Shown here: piece by piece, positions 1 to 11,833 of the stretch
Position numbering within the stretch: position 1 is the first letter of the stretch
Layout of the letters: each line of letters opens with the position of its first letter
Assembly: GCA_033239525.1 (NCBI GenBank)
Contig: BSYO01000026.1
Location: forward strand, 7,860,371 to 7,924,370
Source of the DNA: Nepenthes gracilis
Lineage: Eukaryota > Streptophyta > Magnoliopsida > Caryophyllales > Nepenthaceae
Direction of reading: 5' to 3'
DNA: 64,000 bases
Made by a program: the position numbers and the translations under genes
The notes under the pieces: generated by a model
What the model saw: the letters and a program-made list of their open reading frames with translations, nothing else
What the model was told of the DNA's origin: nothing
Database searches by the model: none

Positions 1-344
1 TGTGTATATATATATATCAAAGATATATAAGAATTAAGAGTGAGAGTGAAAAACAGTGAAAAGAAATAAAGTAGTAAGTGAAAACACAAAGTGTTAGATT
101 ATTTATATTTCTCGTACTCTGTCCTTTGATTTTCTTTTTTCTTGGGCTTGTGTTGCCGTATGATTTGTGTAGCCAATCTCATATAGTAGATCTCATTTGT
201 GGATTAATATCCCATAATTTTTTTCTTAATTAAGGAAGATTTTTTATGTAAAATTATGTGTTCAATTTTTCTTCTTTCTTCACTTTATTGTGTGTGTGTG
301 TGTCATTCTATACATTTTGTCAGACTACCCATTCTGCGCCAACA
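1..344 (+). repeat. 5' LTR of the copia element, 3' portion only
   Basis: This stretch matches the last part of the 3' LTR (about 4912-5260) along its length, including the TA-rich run, the segment around AATTAAGAGTGAGAGTGAAA and the ending GCCAACA. The two copies show many substitutions and small indels, which suggests an old insertion. The upstream part of the LTR lies outside the window. Confidence 0.9.
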
Positions 345-346
345 AG

Positions 347-360
347 TAGTATTAGAGAGC
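347..360 (+). other. Primer-binding site, initiator tRNA-Met type (degenerate)
   Basis: Two bases after the LTR end is TAGTATTAGAGAGC, close to the plant consensus TGGTATCAGAGC complementary to the 3' end of initiator tRNA-Met. The position directly after the LTR supports the call; several changes from consensus fit a dead element. Confidence 0.7.
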
Positions 361-381
361 ACGATTGCGAACTCCATCTAA

Positions 382-1300
382 ATGGCGTCGTCATCTTCAA
401 AAAAATTGCCGTTTAGTGTGGAGTAATTCAATAGGTAAGATAATTTCATTCTCTACCAAGTGAGAATGAAAAACATCCTGACTCAAAAAGGTACGGTGAA
501 AGCATTACGGAAGAAGGAAGAGAAATCAGAGAACATGATAGAGGAAGAATAGCAAGACAAAATGGATCTTGCCAACTGCACCATAACACTATGTCTAGCG
601 AACAACACGCTTTGGGAGGTCCTCGGCCTAACAGAATCCAACGGAGTCTGAGAAAAGTTGAAAAGTCAATACAAGTCCAAATCTTTGACAACCAAGCTGC
701 ACACGAAGAAACAGTTCTATGACCTACGGTTTTCGGAAGAAGGGAGCTTTGAGAAACACTTAGACGAGTTTAACAGAATAGTAACGCAGATGTCGGCTCT
801 TGACAAGGAGATCAAGGAAGAGAACAAGGCGATGGGATTGTTAGCTTCTCTACCAGTTTCATATGACCATATCGTCACAACTTTACTGTTTAGGAAAGAT
901 ACACTGAAATTGGATGAAGTCATTGCTTTTTGATTCATGAATAAGTTAAGGTGGTTACAAGGGGCCTCAACATCTTTACATTCTGAGGTACTTGTGAGCG
1001 AGTCCATGGGAAGGAGTAGAAGACACAGCCAGAAGCCAGGAAAGAAGGGATGTAACAAATCTTGATCACAGTATTAAAATTTTGAGTGCCATCACTGTGA
1101 CAAAAAGGGACGCATCAAGAAGCACTGCTTCAAGTAGAAGCATGAAAATGCAAAGAAGTACAAAGTAGAAAAAGGACAAGGAGAAGAAAGGTCTTCTATC
1201 TCAGTGGTCACAGGAGACGATCTCCTATTGACGTGTGAAGAGAACGTGACAAGTTTGACGAACCATGAGTCCGGTTGAGATGTTAATTCTAGTGTCTCTT
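382..1300 (+). pseudogene. Copia Gag remnant with broken zinc knuckle
   Basis: The frame starts near the ATG at 382 but meets a stop within 15 codons. An open stretch at 658-933 carries the UBN2-type Gag core, with the motif LLASLPVSYDHIVTTL. A CCHC-type zinc knuckle follows at about 1085-1130, but the histidine position reads Arg (CHHCDKKGRIKKHC), so the zinc-binding signature is CCRC. Gag would normally form the virus-like particle and bind the RNA. Stops between these blocks make it non-functional. Confidence 0.85.
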
Positions 1301-2679
1301 TTCATGCCACGTCCGAAAGGAGATTGTTCATATCCTGCACTTGAGGAGATTTTGGAGCAATAATGATGAAAAATGAAGAAACATCCCAAATTATTAACAG
1401 AGGTGACGTCGTACTGGTTACCAATAATAGAACTAAACTGCTATTAAAAGATATACGACATGTCCATGACATCCGACTGAACATAATTTCAATCGGCTGA
1501 CTTGATGATAAAGGTTATTACAATACCTTTTGTAAATGTGAGTGGAAGCTGACTAAAAGATCTCTGGTTGTGAAACGTGGAAGGAAGCACTTTGGCCTAT
1601 ATGTAATGAAAGCGTGTACAATGGTCAGAGACGTGAACACGACTATGAACAAGGAGTCCGAGGACTTGTGGCACCGTACGTTGGACCACATGAGTGAACG
1701 CGGATTGTATTGTTTGGCAAAGAAGGGCCTTATCCCAGGGATGAAGCAGGACAAACTGAGGATGTATCCCTATTGCATGGTTGGGAAGCAAATGAGGGTC
1801 TCATTCCATGGAGACTTATCCTCTATAAAGGTTAAAGTACTCGACTTGATTCACATAGATGTAAGTGGACTGTTCAAAGAGAAGTCTTTTGGTGGAGCCC
1901 AATATTTCATATCCTTCATTAATAATTGTTTCAGAAAATTATAGGTTTACTCACTGAAAATCAAGGATCAAGTCCTTGATATATTTGAGCAGTTTAATAC
2001 TCTGGTGGAGCGTTAAATATGGAAGAAATTTAAGGCCATCCAAAGTGCCAACGGGGGCGAGTACATTGGGACATTTTGATACCTACTGCTGATTGCATAG
2101 CATTATGCATCAGAAGATACAACCAAAAATGTCACAGTTGAATGGAGTGCATGAACAGACGAACTGCACACTTCTGGAGAGAGTGAGATGCATGCTTTCT
2201 AAAGTAAAGCTTCTTGCATCCTTTTGGGCAGAACACTAAACATGGCGGCCTATGTTATAAATAGGCCGCCTAGTAAACCATTGAAAGGTGAAGTGTCGAA
2301 GAAGATATGGTCAAAAAATGAGCCTTCTTATGACCATTTGCGGGTATTTAGATGCAAAGCCTTTGTTCATATCCTTAAAAATGAAAGAACCAAACTAGAG
2401 TCAAAGACAATACAGTGTGTCCTTTTGGGCTACGAAAAAGATGAATTGGGCTACAGACTTTATAACCCAATTGAGAGAAAACTTATCCGGTCAAGGGATG
2501 TAGCCTTCACTGAGGTTGAAATGATTGAAAACATTAATAGGAAGATCAAATCTAATGCTGGCCAGACAGACAAAGCTAGTGTTAAAATTATTCGTCCAGT
2601 ACATCATGCGGACGAGGACAATTGCCCAAATGTGGCTGAGGACAATAGTGAGGCAGTTACAGCACCTGAAGAGGACTAG
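1290..2679 (+). pseudogene. Copia protease/integrase remnant with a lost catalytic Asp
   Basis: The protease region (about 1280-1480) is recognisable only by flanking residues such as GDFGAIMM; the active-site triplet is not readable. The GAG-pre-integrase region at 1570-1944 has LWHRTLDHMSERGL, but the first zinc cysteine is Tyr (YPYC). The integrase core begins DLIHIDVSG, which retains the first Asp. The second motif reads SANGGEYIG at about 2046, with Ala where the DDE Asp is expected. The third block has NGVHEQTN with the Glu kept. The C-terminal half at 2224-2679 is open, with the family motif GYRLYNP. The loss of one catalytic Asp plus internal stops means no integrase activity. Confidence 0.88.
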
Positions 2680-2726
2680 GATGAAGTCGCTTCTCAATCG
2701 GCCAAGAACTTCCTATCCGACAATCT

Positions 2727-4366
2727 TTGAAGAATAGACGGTCGTCCATCTGTTTGCCATCCTGTGAATATGTCCTACTCATTGATACCGGAGAGCTTGA
2801 AACGTTTAATGAGACTATAAAGGATGTGAATAAGGAAAGGTGGCTAGAAGTCATAGAAGAAAAAATAAGCTCTCTTCATGAAAATCATACTTTTAATTTA
2901 GTCGAACTGCCTAAGGGAAAGAAAGCTTTAAGAAATAAGTAGGTCTTCCAGTTAAAGACATCTGAGGACACCATGCAGCCGAGATACAAGGCACAACTAG
3001 TGGTAAAAAGCTTTAATCAACGAAAAGGAGTTGATTTTGATAAGATTTTAGCCCAAGTGGTAAAGATGTCTTCCATCAGGGTTGTACTAGGCTTGGCTGC
3101 TATTTGGAATCTGGAGGTGGAGTAGATGGATGTCCGGACAGCTTTCCTCCATGGTGAACTTGAGGAGAAAATTTACATAAAGTAGTCGAAATGATTCAAG
3201 GTTAATGGAAAGGAACATTTTGTTTGTCGCCTAAGGAAAAACCTATATGGATTAGAATAGGCTCCTAAACAGTTATACAAGAAGTTCGAGTCAGTCGTGA
3301 TCAGTTAGGGGTACTAGAAGACTACTTGTGACCATTGTGTATTTACACAGAGTTTTTGCAAGATTGACTTTGCCATCCTTGTCCTTTATGTGGATGATAT
3401 GTTGATCGTTAAATGCAATAGTACTCGGATTAATGAGCTAAAAGAGCAACTTTGATAGTCATTTGCCATGAAGGACTTGGGATCAGCGAAACAAATTCTT
3501 TGCGTTAGAATTATTCGCGACTGAGAGGTAGGGACGTTGTGGCTGTCTTAAGAAAGCTACGTTAAAAGGGTGCTCCAACGTTTTAACATGGACAAGTCCA
3601 AACCTGTAAGCATACTGCTAGCAAACCACCACAAACTAAGCAGTCGCCAGTATCCATCCTCAGATGTTGAGAAAACGTATATGAAAAGCATGCCTTACTC
3701 ATCAGCTGTAGGAAGCTTGATGTATGCCTTGGTATGTACGAGGCTAGACATAGCACACGCGGTTGATATCGTCAGCCATTTTCTGTTAAACCTAGGAATG
3801 GAGTATTGGTCCGCAGTCAAATGGATAATGAGATACATCCGAGAAACATTCAAGATGTGCCTATATCTTGAAAGTGACAAGCCTCAATTGGTGGGATACT
3901 CAGATACTGATATGGCTCGGGATATTGACTCACATAAGTCGACCTCAGGATACTGGTGAAATTTGATGGATGTGCAGTTTCCTGGCAATCAAAATTACAG
4001 AAGTGTGTTGCCCTTTCCACTACTGAGGCCGAATACATTACAGTGACAGAAGCTTGCAAAAAGATGTTATTAATGAAAAAGTTCATCCAGGAATTCGGTG
4101 TCAGACAAGAAAAGTATAAGATACTCAATAATAATTAGAGTGTCATACATTTTTACAAGAACTCCTCATTCCATTCTAAATCGAAGTATACTGATATCCA
4201 ATACCATTGGGTGAGAGATGTTATTGAAGCAGGTTTGTTATCACTAGAAAAGGTTGAGACTGAAAAAAATGACGCGGACATATTAACCAAGGTTTTACCA
4301 AAAGGTAAAAATAAAGCTTACTGCAGTTTGGATGGGCTGATGGATTCTAATTCCCCACAGTCATGA
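2727..4366 (+). pseudogene. Copia reverse transcriptase and RNase H remnant
   Basis: Starting at about 2790 the frame reads through the RT N-terminal region (SLHENHTFNLVELPKGKKAL). It then continues with several single stops to MDVRTAFLHGELEEKIY and an intact catalytic box YVDDMLIV near 3388-3411. An open stretch at 3570-3959 holds MPYSSAVGSLMYALVCTR and the start of RNase H (GYSDTDMARD). A frameshift near 3957 moves the rest into another frame, with SWQSKLQKCVALSTTEAEY at about 3980-4035. The end near 4366 runs into the polypurine tract. The RT active site is preserved but the frame is broken about a dozen times. Confidence 0.9.
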
Positions 4367-4375
4367 GGGGAAGAT

Positions 4376-5260
4376 TGTTATAAGTCACTCTTGTATGAAA
4401 GTCTTAATTGTTGGAGGACTTGGATGGAGTACGAGGACCATGTGCACGGACTTGTGCACTACTGAGGTCTGCGGACTTGTGCGCTGAATGTCCGCGGACT
4501 ATACAAATTTCTATCAACATTGTTGACTGGATGCTTTTGGTTGAAACAAAAAATAATCGGTCAACTTGTTGACCAACAAAATATGTATTTCGGTCAATAT
4601 GATATTGATCGGCTGAAGGCATGGAGATTTGCTTAGCATTACCGAAGGATTACAGAAGGACGTCTGACCGGTCAACGGGGCATTGACCGACTAAGAATAG
4701 AAATGCTGAATAGTTATCTTCTCCAAATGGCGTACAGTTAACCTTCCTTATGGGCAGACAGGAGATATCATTTTTGGGAAGAGAATAAGTCAATTTGCAG
4801 GGTATGCATGCGCCGCCTACTGTAAGAAGGGCGTGCGCTACCATTGTAGGTTTTGGAAACTGTGCACGTAACCACCATGCTGAGTCGGTGGCTACTCATC
4901 TTACTGAAGGAGTGTGCATGTATATATATATATAGATCAAAAATATATGAGAATTAAGAGTAAGAGTGAAAAACAGTGAAGAGAAAGAAAGTGGTTAATG
5001 AAAATACAAAGTGTTAGATTTTTTATATTTCTCGTACTCTGTCCTTCGATTTTCTTTTCTCTTGTGTTGCTATATGGTTTGTGTAGCCAATCTCATATAG
5101 TGGATCTCATTTGTGGACTAAGTGTCATATAATTTTTCCTTAATTGAGAAGGATTTTTTTACGTAAAATCTTATATATGTTCAATTATTCTTCTTTTTCC
5201 TTCACTTTATTATGTGTGTGATTCTGTGCATTTTGTCCGACCACCCATTCTGTGCCAACA
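4376..5260 (+). repeat. 3' LTR of the copia element (885 bp)
   Basis: It begins TGTTATAAGTCAC immediately after a purine run (ATGAGGGGAAGA, about 4363-4374), the expected polypurine tract, and ends GCCAACA, giving TG...CA ends. A TA-rich run at about 4918-4934 is a plausible promoter TATA region and the last 350 bp match the window's first 344 bp. No gene is seen inside it. Confidence 0.9.
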
Positions 5261-6548
5261 ATAACTATTTTGTCAATCGTCATCTCTATTTGGGATGAAT
5301 TGATCATAAAATTATTATCCCGAACAAAAAAAGTGTAAAATAGAACTACTTCTTAAATTTTTCTTTATATAGCAGAAAATCCTTCAATTAGCAAGCCTAC
5401 CACTTGTTAAAGAATTTTATTTTACGTTTATGGATAATATTATCGTTAAAATATACAATTATCTATCTTTTAAACTAATTTTATAATATTTTTCATGCAT
5501 CTAGTATCAACGTATAGTATACAGAATAATTAGGTGTATATTCTTTTTCTTTTGGCTTGTGATTTTTGGGATGTTTTATTTTGATGATGATACTTGATTT
5601 AGACAGGGAGGAGAGATACTTATTTATACATATGAAAATATTATTTAAAAAACTTAATAAAAATAAAAATTTTGACAAAAAAGAACTATATTTTGTTTTA
5701 GGTAAGAAAATGAGAAAATAAAAAAAAAAATCAAAACCATACAATTTTGAAGAAAAAAAATGAGTTTTTTAAAATTTTTTGAGTAATCTTGTAAGTATAA
5801 TTTGAATACTAATTTTATTATTAATTAAATTTAAACATTAATTTATTAAAATTTGTGAATGTATCATCTGATTAAATCATTTTAAGAGTAATTATCATAT
5901 TAGATACCTATAATTGGTTTCTACTTAGTTTGTCCAATATAATATATCACCCTATTATAATAGAAATTTAATATCTATGTGAGTTCCTAAACTATTTTTC
6001 AATTAAGAGGATATTAAAGCTCATTTTCATAATGGTTTTCCTTCCGGTGAAAGTTTCTGATCTGATTTGAAGTTATTATTCTTGACAATTAATTACTAAT
6101 AAATAAAAATTATTTTATTTTATATAAATGAGTTATTATTATTCACATTGAAGATAACTTTTATGTCATATTTTTGATACTTTGAGTTTAAGCCAATTTG
6201 ATCATTTATTTAACTACAATTTAAAATCAATTTGAGCTTACTATTTATAAATTTTAAATTTATAATTATTGTTTTTTAGTTTATCTTCATTAAAATTTTG
6301 AGCTAGACATATTGAATACTTATTCGACTCAAATGCCTTGAGATATATTGAAGCGGGTCTGAGATGGTAGTTTCGAACCTAGATCCTACAAACTACAATT
6401 GAAAGCGAAAGATCAGGGAACGGCGGGAAATTGCTTCTACTGTATATCTATCGACACTCAAATTAAAAATCTTTCTTAAAAAATAGAAAGATATTAGGAT
6501 GATACTAGCAATATATATATGCATATAGTGGTGGATTTAGTATTTGGA
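5261..6548. other. AT-rich non-coding spacer
   Basis: Low-complexity A/T-rich sequence with no supported reading frame, no LTR ends and no repeat family that I recognise. The short open stretches are chance results of base composition. Confidence 0.6.
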
Positions 6549-6605
6549 TCTGCCTACTGAGGGATGACTTAGAAGTGCACCAGCTGAGAAACGACTTGGA
6601 GGTGC
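6549..6605. repeat. Left fragment of the 27-28-bp minisatellite, split by an insertion
   Basis: Two units of the array that resumes at 9092 (pattern: gtgc.cc..ctgaggga.gacttagaa) are visible here. The last bases, GGTGC at 6601-6605, are the target duplication of the inserted element at 6606-9091. Confidence 0.75.
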
Positions 6606-9091
6606 TGTGACAACCCTAACCTGATCCTCAACTATTACCCAAATTAGATCATATAGGAAAAAATTTAAATCTCAAATCAATATGTAGCACATTCATAACT
6701 AAAAAAAAAAAAACATAACTATAATAATCTAAATATTGTCATACCAAAAATAAATTTAGGAAAAATACATGACATCAAAAATTTCAAAAAAATAAAGTAA
6801 AATATCAAAATGTATCTCTAAAGCATAAAATCAACACTCTCTTCCACTGGGCATCAATCTCTCTTGCAATAACTCTTTATCCAACTCTAGAGTTATCATC
6901 GTCTAATCCTACTACTCTAGAAGAAAAAATAATAAGAATGAGCCAAATACCAAACAAGTGATAGTAAATCTAACAAAAAAATAGAAAATGATATTGAATA
7001 TCTCAAATATACAATAAATGATGTATGCCAAGAGACATGAATAATAATATAATATCCAACAGCTAAATATATCTAAGAATCTGTATTTCATTGTATCTAC
7101 GACTCAAATGTATAAGGAATGCAGGTCATTTCAAACCCTAATGCAACAAAAATCATAAGATTTTATCAATAAGTGGTAAAAATCCCCTAAAATCAGACAT
7201 TATAAAAAATAAAGGGATCTCATAGTCCAAATATCAGTATGAACAACCTAAATATTAAATAATAATAAATAATATAAATTTCACTGAATTCGGATATTAT
7301 AAAATTCGACATATGAATTCTACCTAATACAACTTATGAATTCAACTCAAGATGTATTAATAACAATGATATATCACAAAAAATCTATTGGGCCTTATTC
7401 TACCACCGTGAACCAAAGGTCGTGTCTTTATGCCCACAACGGTTAGGTAAGTGATACGAGGTAATTCATAATATCCTTACTACTCTTATAGTCCTCCTAG
7501 AGGTTGTACCCATAGTATACCCATACCATCCATGATACCTCTCGCCAAATGATATCCTTGATATCATCTCCTACAATAGTTATATAGCTATAAGTATTCC
7601 TCCACAGTAATAATTTACCTTATTACTATCATGATACGAAAATTAGTATCAGATGAGTGTAGACCATGTTAAGTTGTCATTGTCTCACATTCGACTAAAT
7701 ACCTTAGTATTTTTATACACTATCCTTAACCTTGACCGTAAGAAGCCAATAACTCAAATAATCACGCAATCGAGTATGATGCAAAGAAGGCTTTGCAATT
7801 ACAAAAAATAGAAATGTTGCTCGGTGTTGATAATGATCATGCATACAAAATCGAAGATAACGCAAATAATATCATTATCAAAAAATAGAAAAAATACCAA
7901 GAATAATTTAAATATTTGATCGAGTGTCCTAATATTTTATTAAATCATATATATATATTCACTCATAGTTTACCACACGTTCCACACATAGCAGCACCCA
8001 CGGCTATCCTCTCTCTTTCACATACCTACATCACCCCTGCACCTCTCCCACACACATGGCTACACACACACACATGGCCACACACACGCCACTGCCAAGC
8101 ACCTCACCCAGCAGCACACACCTTACACTGCCACTCACACCACAATACACAGTATATTGCACTCACTGCACACAGCACACACATATTGTTCACTTTCATT
8201 TTCAGGAGCCAAATGCGAGACTGTGTTCTTCACAATTCATCAGCTTCTCACCAATTAAAACTATCCAACATGTAAATCAGAAAATTATGTAACTTCATTG
8301 TATCAAGATTTAAACTTTAATTTAACGTAAAGCCCAAAATTCTCTTTCCAATGAGCCAAAGGCTCTATTCCCTTAATTTAGCCCAGAATTATATTTATTC
8401 TTTTGAAAATTCACGGCAAAGCCGAATGCTCTGTTTTCCCAATTTCTTCATCAAATGGCCCAATTTAATCAAAATCCTCCAAAATTTACCCATATACATC
8501 AAATTCGTTCATAATTTTGATACACAAATAGAAAATTGACATTAATATGGAGAAGAAATGTCATGAATTATTTGCAAAGAATCATAAAGCAACTTGCCTG
8601 ATTTTCTAAGGTACTGTAGCAATAGCAAGAATATCGACGGTGGCAGCTTTGAACTGTCCCGGCGATACTCCCTCCGGCACTAAAAAACAACAACGGCAAC
8701 AGTAGAAGACTTTTTGCTACTCCTTTCTTGCTTTTGCTCTCCTTGATTTTGCTCGTAATTACACCTGAAGAAGAAGAAGTAAAAGAAGAAGAAAGAAAAT
8801 GAGGGCAACTAAAAGGGAAAAGAACGAAGTTGACAACCAAAAGGAAGAAGGAAGGTGGTTTTTCTAATTGATTGGCTAAAGAATCGGAAGTCATTGTTGA
8901 GCTGAATGAGCCGACATTCTCTCCCTCTCTCCTTTTTTTCCGTTCTTTCTTTCCTTCCTTCTTCTTTCTTTATTTTCCTCTTTTTCTTTTTTTCGTTGTT
9001 ATATTATTATTATTTATTATTATATTTTATTTACTTATTTATTATTATTATTTGATTATTATTTAAATTTAAAAATATTCAGAATATTATA
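6606..9091 (+). mobile_element. Probable solo LTR (2,486 bp) with GGTGC target duplication
   Basis: The segment interrupts a minisatellite and is flanked by perfect 5-bp repeats GGTGC (6601-6605 and 9092-9096). It starts TGTGACAACCC, a start used by many plant gypsy LTRs. It ends ATTATA, where the canonical end would be ATTACA (one C-to-T change). The inside is AT-rich, with a CA-rich tract (about 8040-8200) and a pyrimidine-rich tract (8920-9000). There are no retroviral domains, so a solo LTR left by LTR-LTR recombination is the simplest reading. A non-autonomous element of another kind is possible. Confidence 0.65.
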
Positions 9092-9560
9092 GGTGCGCCC
9101 GACTGAGGGACGTCTTGGAAGTGCGTCAATTGAGGAATGGCTTAGAGGTGGCCCGACTAAGGAGTGTATTAGAGGTATGCGAGCTAATGGGTGACTTGGA
9201 GGTGTGCCCACAGAGAGGTGGCTTGAAGGTGCTCCCGGTAAAAGGGCGTCTTAGAGGAGTGCCCGCAGAGGTGCGACTTAAAGATACGCCCGGTTGAGGG
9301 ATAGTTTCGAGGTGCGCCCGGTTGAGGAACAGTTTGGAGGTGTGCCCGCAATAGAGCGGCTTAGAGGTAGAGCGGCTTAGAGGTGCACTTGGCAGAGAAG
9401 TGTATTAGAGGTGCGCCCGATAGATAAGTGTCTTAGAATAGCGCCTATAGAGGGGAAGCTTAAAGGTGAGCTCAGCCGATGGGTATTTTGAAGGTGCCCC
9501 TATAAGGGGGCATCTTAGAAGTGCGCCTGACAAAGGGCGTAGTAGAGGTGCGCATGGCAA
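9092..9560. repeat. Minisatellite 1: about 17 imperfect units of 27-28 bp
   Basis: Successive units of the form GTGCGCCCG..TGAGGG.CGTCTTAGAG repeat with about 20-30% divergence by eye. One unit near 9361-9385 is shortened to 16 bp. The period is not always a multiple of three and stops are common, so it is not coding. It is the continuation of 6549-6605. Confidence 0.85.
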
Positions 9561-9579
9561 AGGACTAGATTGTACTGAT

Positions 9580-10500
9580 GGGCTAGCATCTTGGTCACCT
9601 AAGCAGAGGGTTGGCTCTTGGACAGCAAGCTCTTGGCATCAAGATGGAGGGCAGACTCTTATCTCCAAGACGGAGGGCTCCGAATGGAAGGTAGGCCTCC
9701 TCGAAGGAGGGCAGCTCTTGGCTCCGAGACGGAGGACTCGTGGCTCCGAGATGGAGGACACCTAGCTCCTTGATGGAGGTCTCTTAACTCTGGGATGGAG
9801 GGCTCCTGGATGGAGGGTAGATCTCCTAGAAGGAAGGCAGCTCCTGGCTCCAAGACGAAAGACTCATGGCTCTAGCTCTAGAACGGAGGGTTCTTGGCTC
9901 TCGAACAGAGGGCCCTTGGCTCTAGGACAGAGGACCCGTGGCTCTAGGACGAAGTGCTCCTGGATGGATGGTAAGCCTCTGGAAAGAAGGGCAGTTCTTG
10001 ATTTCAGGACGGAGGACTCGTGGCTCTAACACAAAGTGCTCCTGACTCTGAGACGGAGGGCTCTTGACTCCAGGATAGAGGGCTCCTAGATAGAGGGTAG
10101 GTCTCCTGGAAGGAGAGAAACTCCTGGCTCTGGGACGAAGGACTCATGGCTCCGGGATGGAGGACACTTGGCTCTTAGATGGAGGGCTCCTGGATGGAGG
10201 TTAGGCATCCTGGAAGGAGGGCAACTCCTGACTTCGGGACGGAGGACTCATGGATTTGGGACGGAGGATTCCTGGCTCCCTAACGGAGGACTCCTAGATG
10301 GAGGATAGGCCTCCTGGAATGAGGGCAACTTCTGGCTATGAGGCAGAGTGCTCCTGGCTCCCGAAAGGAATGTTCCAGGCTCCCAGACAGAGGGCTCTTG
10401 GCTTTGGGACGGAGGGCTCCTAACTCTGGGATAGAGTGCTCCTGAATGGAGGGTAGGCCTCCTTCCTGGAAATGCCAAACCATCTGGAGCTTGTCCTTCC
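9580..10500. repeat. Minisatellite 2: 22-bp units in a higher-order arrangement
   Basis: The basic unit is about 22 bp (GGCTCCGGGACGGAGGGCTC with variants). Blocks of three to five units are punctuated by a longer bridge of the type TGGAGGGTAGGCCTCCTGGA. Bridges occur near 9687, 9803, 9964, 10087, 10192, 10297 and 10444, so the higher-order period is about 105-160 bp. The reading frames in it are by-products of the repeats. Arrays like this are known in the 3' untranslated region of Tat/Ogre gypsy elements, which is one possible origin. Confidence 0.85.
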
Positions 10501-10893
10501 AAGTTTGAGGGTGCCTGACTTTATAGTGTGTTTCGCAACTGTGCTCCTCTTATTTGGGTAATGTGAGACTTTTCACTTTAAAAAAAATTTGTTGGATTAG
10601 AGTTGAGTTGTGAGCTTGCTGTGGGGTCTGGCCCCTTAGGCCCATGGCTACTGGACCCATCACTAGCCCTCCATGCTAGAAGGTTGAGCTTCACTAACTC
10701 TTGGCATGTCTGACGATGGGACGCCTTCTATAACTTCTGGCTCACGCTTCTTTTATGAGGCGTTGGTTTGAATTGCGAGCCAATCAAACTAGTTTAGTGC
10801 CCAACTAGATCATCTACCAAGTAGTCCAGCTTGATGTTGGATTGGATAGTAGGCTAGTCAAGCTGAACTAGATGCCAGACGGGGTCGAACATG
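10501..10893. other. Spacer between minisatellite 2 and the antisense frame
   Basis: Mixed-composition sequence without a repeat array or supported reading frame. Confidence 0.5.
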
Positions 10894-11736
10894 TTAACAT
10901 GAACAGCCTAATTTACCAAAAGAATATTTTATTAATGCAACTTCTTTACAATGAGAGCTGTCCAGTGGCCTTGAAATACAACAAAAATATCTACGCCTAT
11001 CAGGTTCCGCAGGATCCGAAAATGAGAACTCAGTCAGTTCCAAGCCCCTGGAAGCCCCGTCGTTCCAGGAATCCAAGAAGCCCATAAGGAATCCGGGTGT
11101 CGCTAGAGAGACTATCCTCCTGCTTAGGCGAATCCCGTCATGGAAATGCCCCTCCAGCATGGGGGCCATCTCCTCTAGACAGATCCTTGACCTCAGCTCG
11201 ACCTCTAGCCAAGTGTGCGCACTGCCTTGGTCTAGAAGCCACTCTCAGCACAGAAGAAGTTCCTCCTGAAGCATCACAATCTGACTCCAAGCCTAACCGT
11301 TGGCCTCGGCAAGTTGTGTCGACCTGGCCTCATATTCCAATAGGGCTCGTTCAAGGTAATCGGCCCGTGCTTGGCACTGTCCAACATCCGCGATGGTGGC
11401 CTACACCTAGCGCTTTGCTTCCTCAGTCACCCGTTGGGCATTCAAAACTGCTCGACCTACATAGTCGGCTTCGCAGTGTCACGAGGAGTTTGAGGCTCCC
11501 TCATATTGAAAGCCCGGCGGCGCCCTTAGGAACCCCATCAGCCCAAGGATTGAGGACTCAAATTGGCAACCTCCCATCGCTGCCGCTATGGCTGCAGAGT
11601 CTGCCTCTTCGTGCTCCCTCGATCCTTGCTCCTCCCATCTTGATTCCTCAGTGGAGGGCTGAAATTTAGAAGAAGAGGATGATCCCGGAGGCCAAGCCAG
11701 CAGCTCTGAGACGAAGATGTGCCTTTCGTCAGCCAT
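10894..11736 (-). pseudogene. Broken coiled-coil-like protein, antisense frame (about 280 codons)
   Basis: Reading the minus strand from ATG at 11736 (MADERHIFVSELL) gives one continuous frame of about 280 codons to a stop at 10894. There are five internal stops and no frameshift. Each of the five stops (two TGA, three TAG) is one C-to-T step from CGA or CAG. The middle is rich in Glu, Ala, Gln, Leu and Arg (for example YLERALLEYEARSTQL), as in a coiled coil. I do not recognise the family. Its position after tandem repeats and before a Tat-like LTR, in antisense, resembles the extra antisense ORF described in Tat-lineage elements such as Grande and Retand. A decayed host gene is the alternative. 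Confidence 0.5.
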
Positions 11737-11833
11737 CCGAAGAGCGGAACAAAACAAGGGTAAGAGCAACAACAAATTAGGGTAAGCACCTTAGCACGGA
11801 AAACGGGTGCCAAAACAATGAAGGGGCCTTGAT

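Larger units (their letters stand above)
1..5260 (+). mobile_element. Degenerate Ty1/copia retrotransposon, Tnt1 (Tork)-like
   Basis: Only the last 344 bases of the 5' LTR are inside the window; the 3' LTR is complete. Between them come a primer-binding site, Gag, integrase, reverse transcriptase and RNase H, in the order diagnostic of copia. The translated fragments resemble the Tnt1/Tork lineage along most of their length. Many in-frame stops and at least one frameshift mean it cannot encode a polyprotein. Many of the stops are TAG where CAG or TGG is expected, as from C-to-T decay of methylated cytosines (inference). The 5 bases after the 3' LTR are ATAAC, but the matching left flank is outside the window, so the target duplication cannot be tested. 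Confidence 0.93.

Noticed and set aside
7916..8292. His/Thr-rich open frames (119 and 78 codons)
   Set aside because: They come from a CA-rich simple-sequence tract inside the solo-LTR-like insert.
9092..10500. CRISPR-like repeat array
   Set aside because: Units are contiguous, diverged and without unique spacers; this is plant nuclear DNA.
9115..10502. Several open frames of 60-99 codons
   Set aside because: Generated by minisatellite units; they do not hold frame across the array and have no start conservation.
11097..11669. 190-codon plus-strand open frame
   Set aside because: It is the antisense shadow of the longer minus-strand frame at 10894-11736, which has the better start, promoter and composition.
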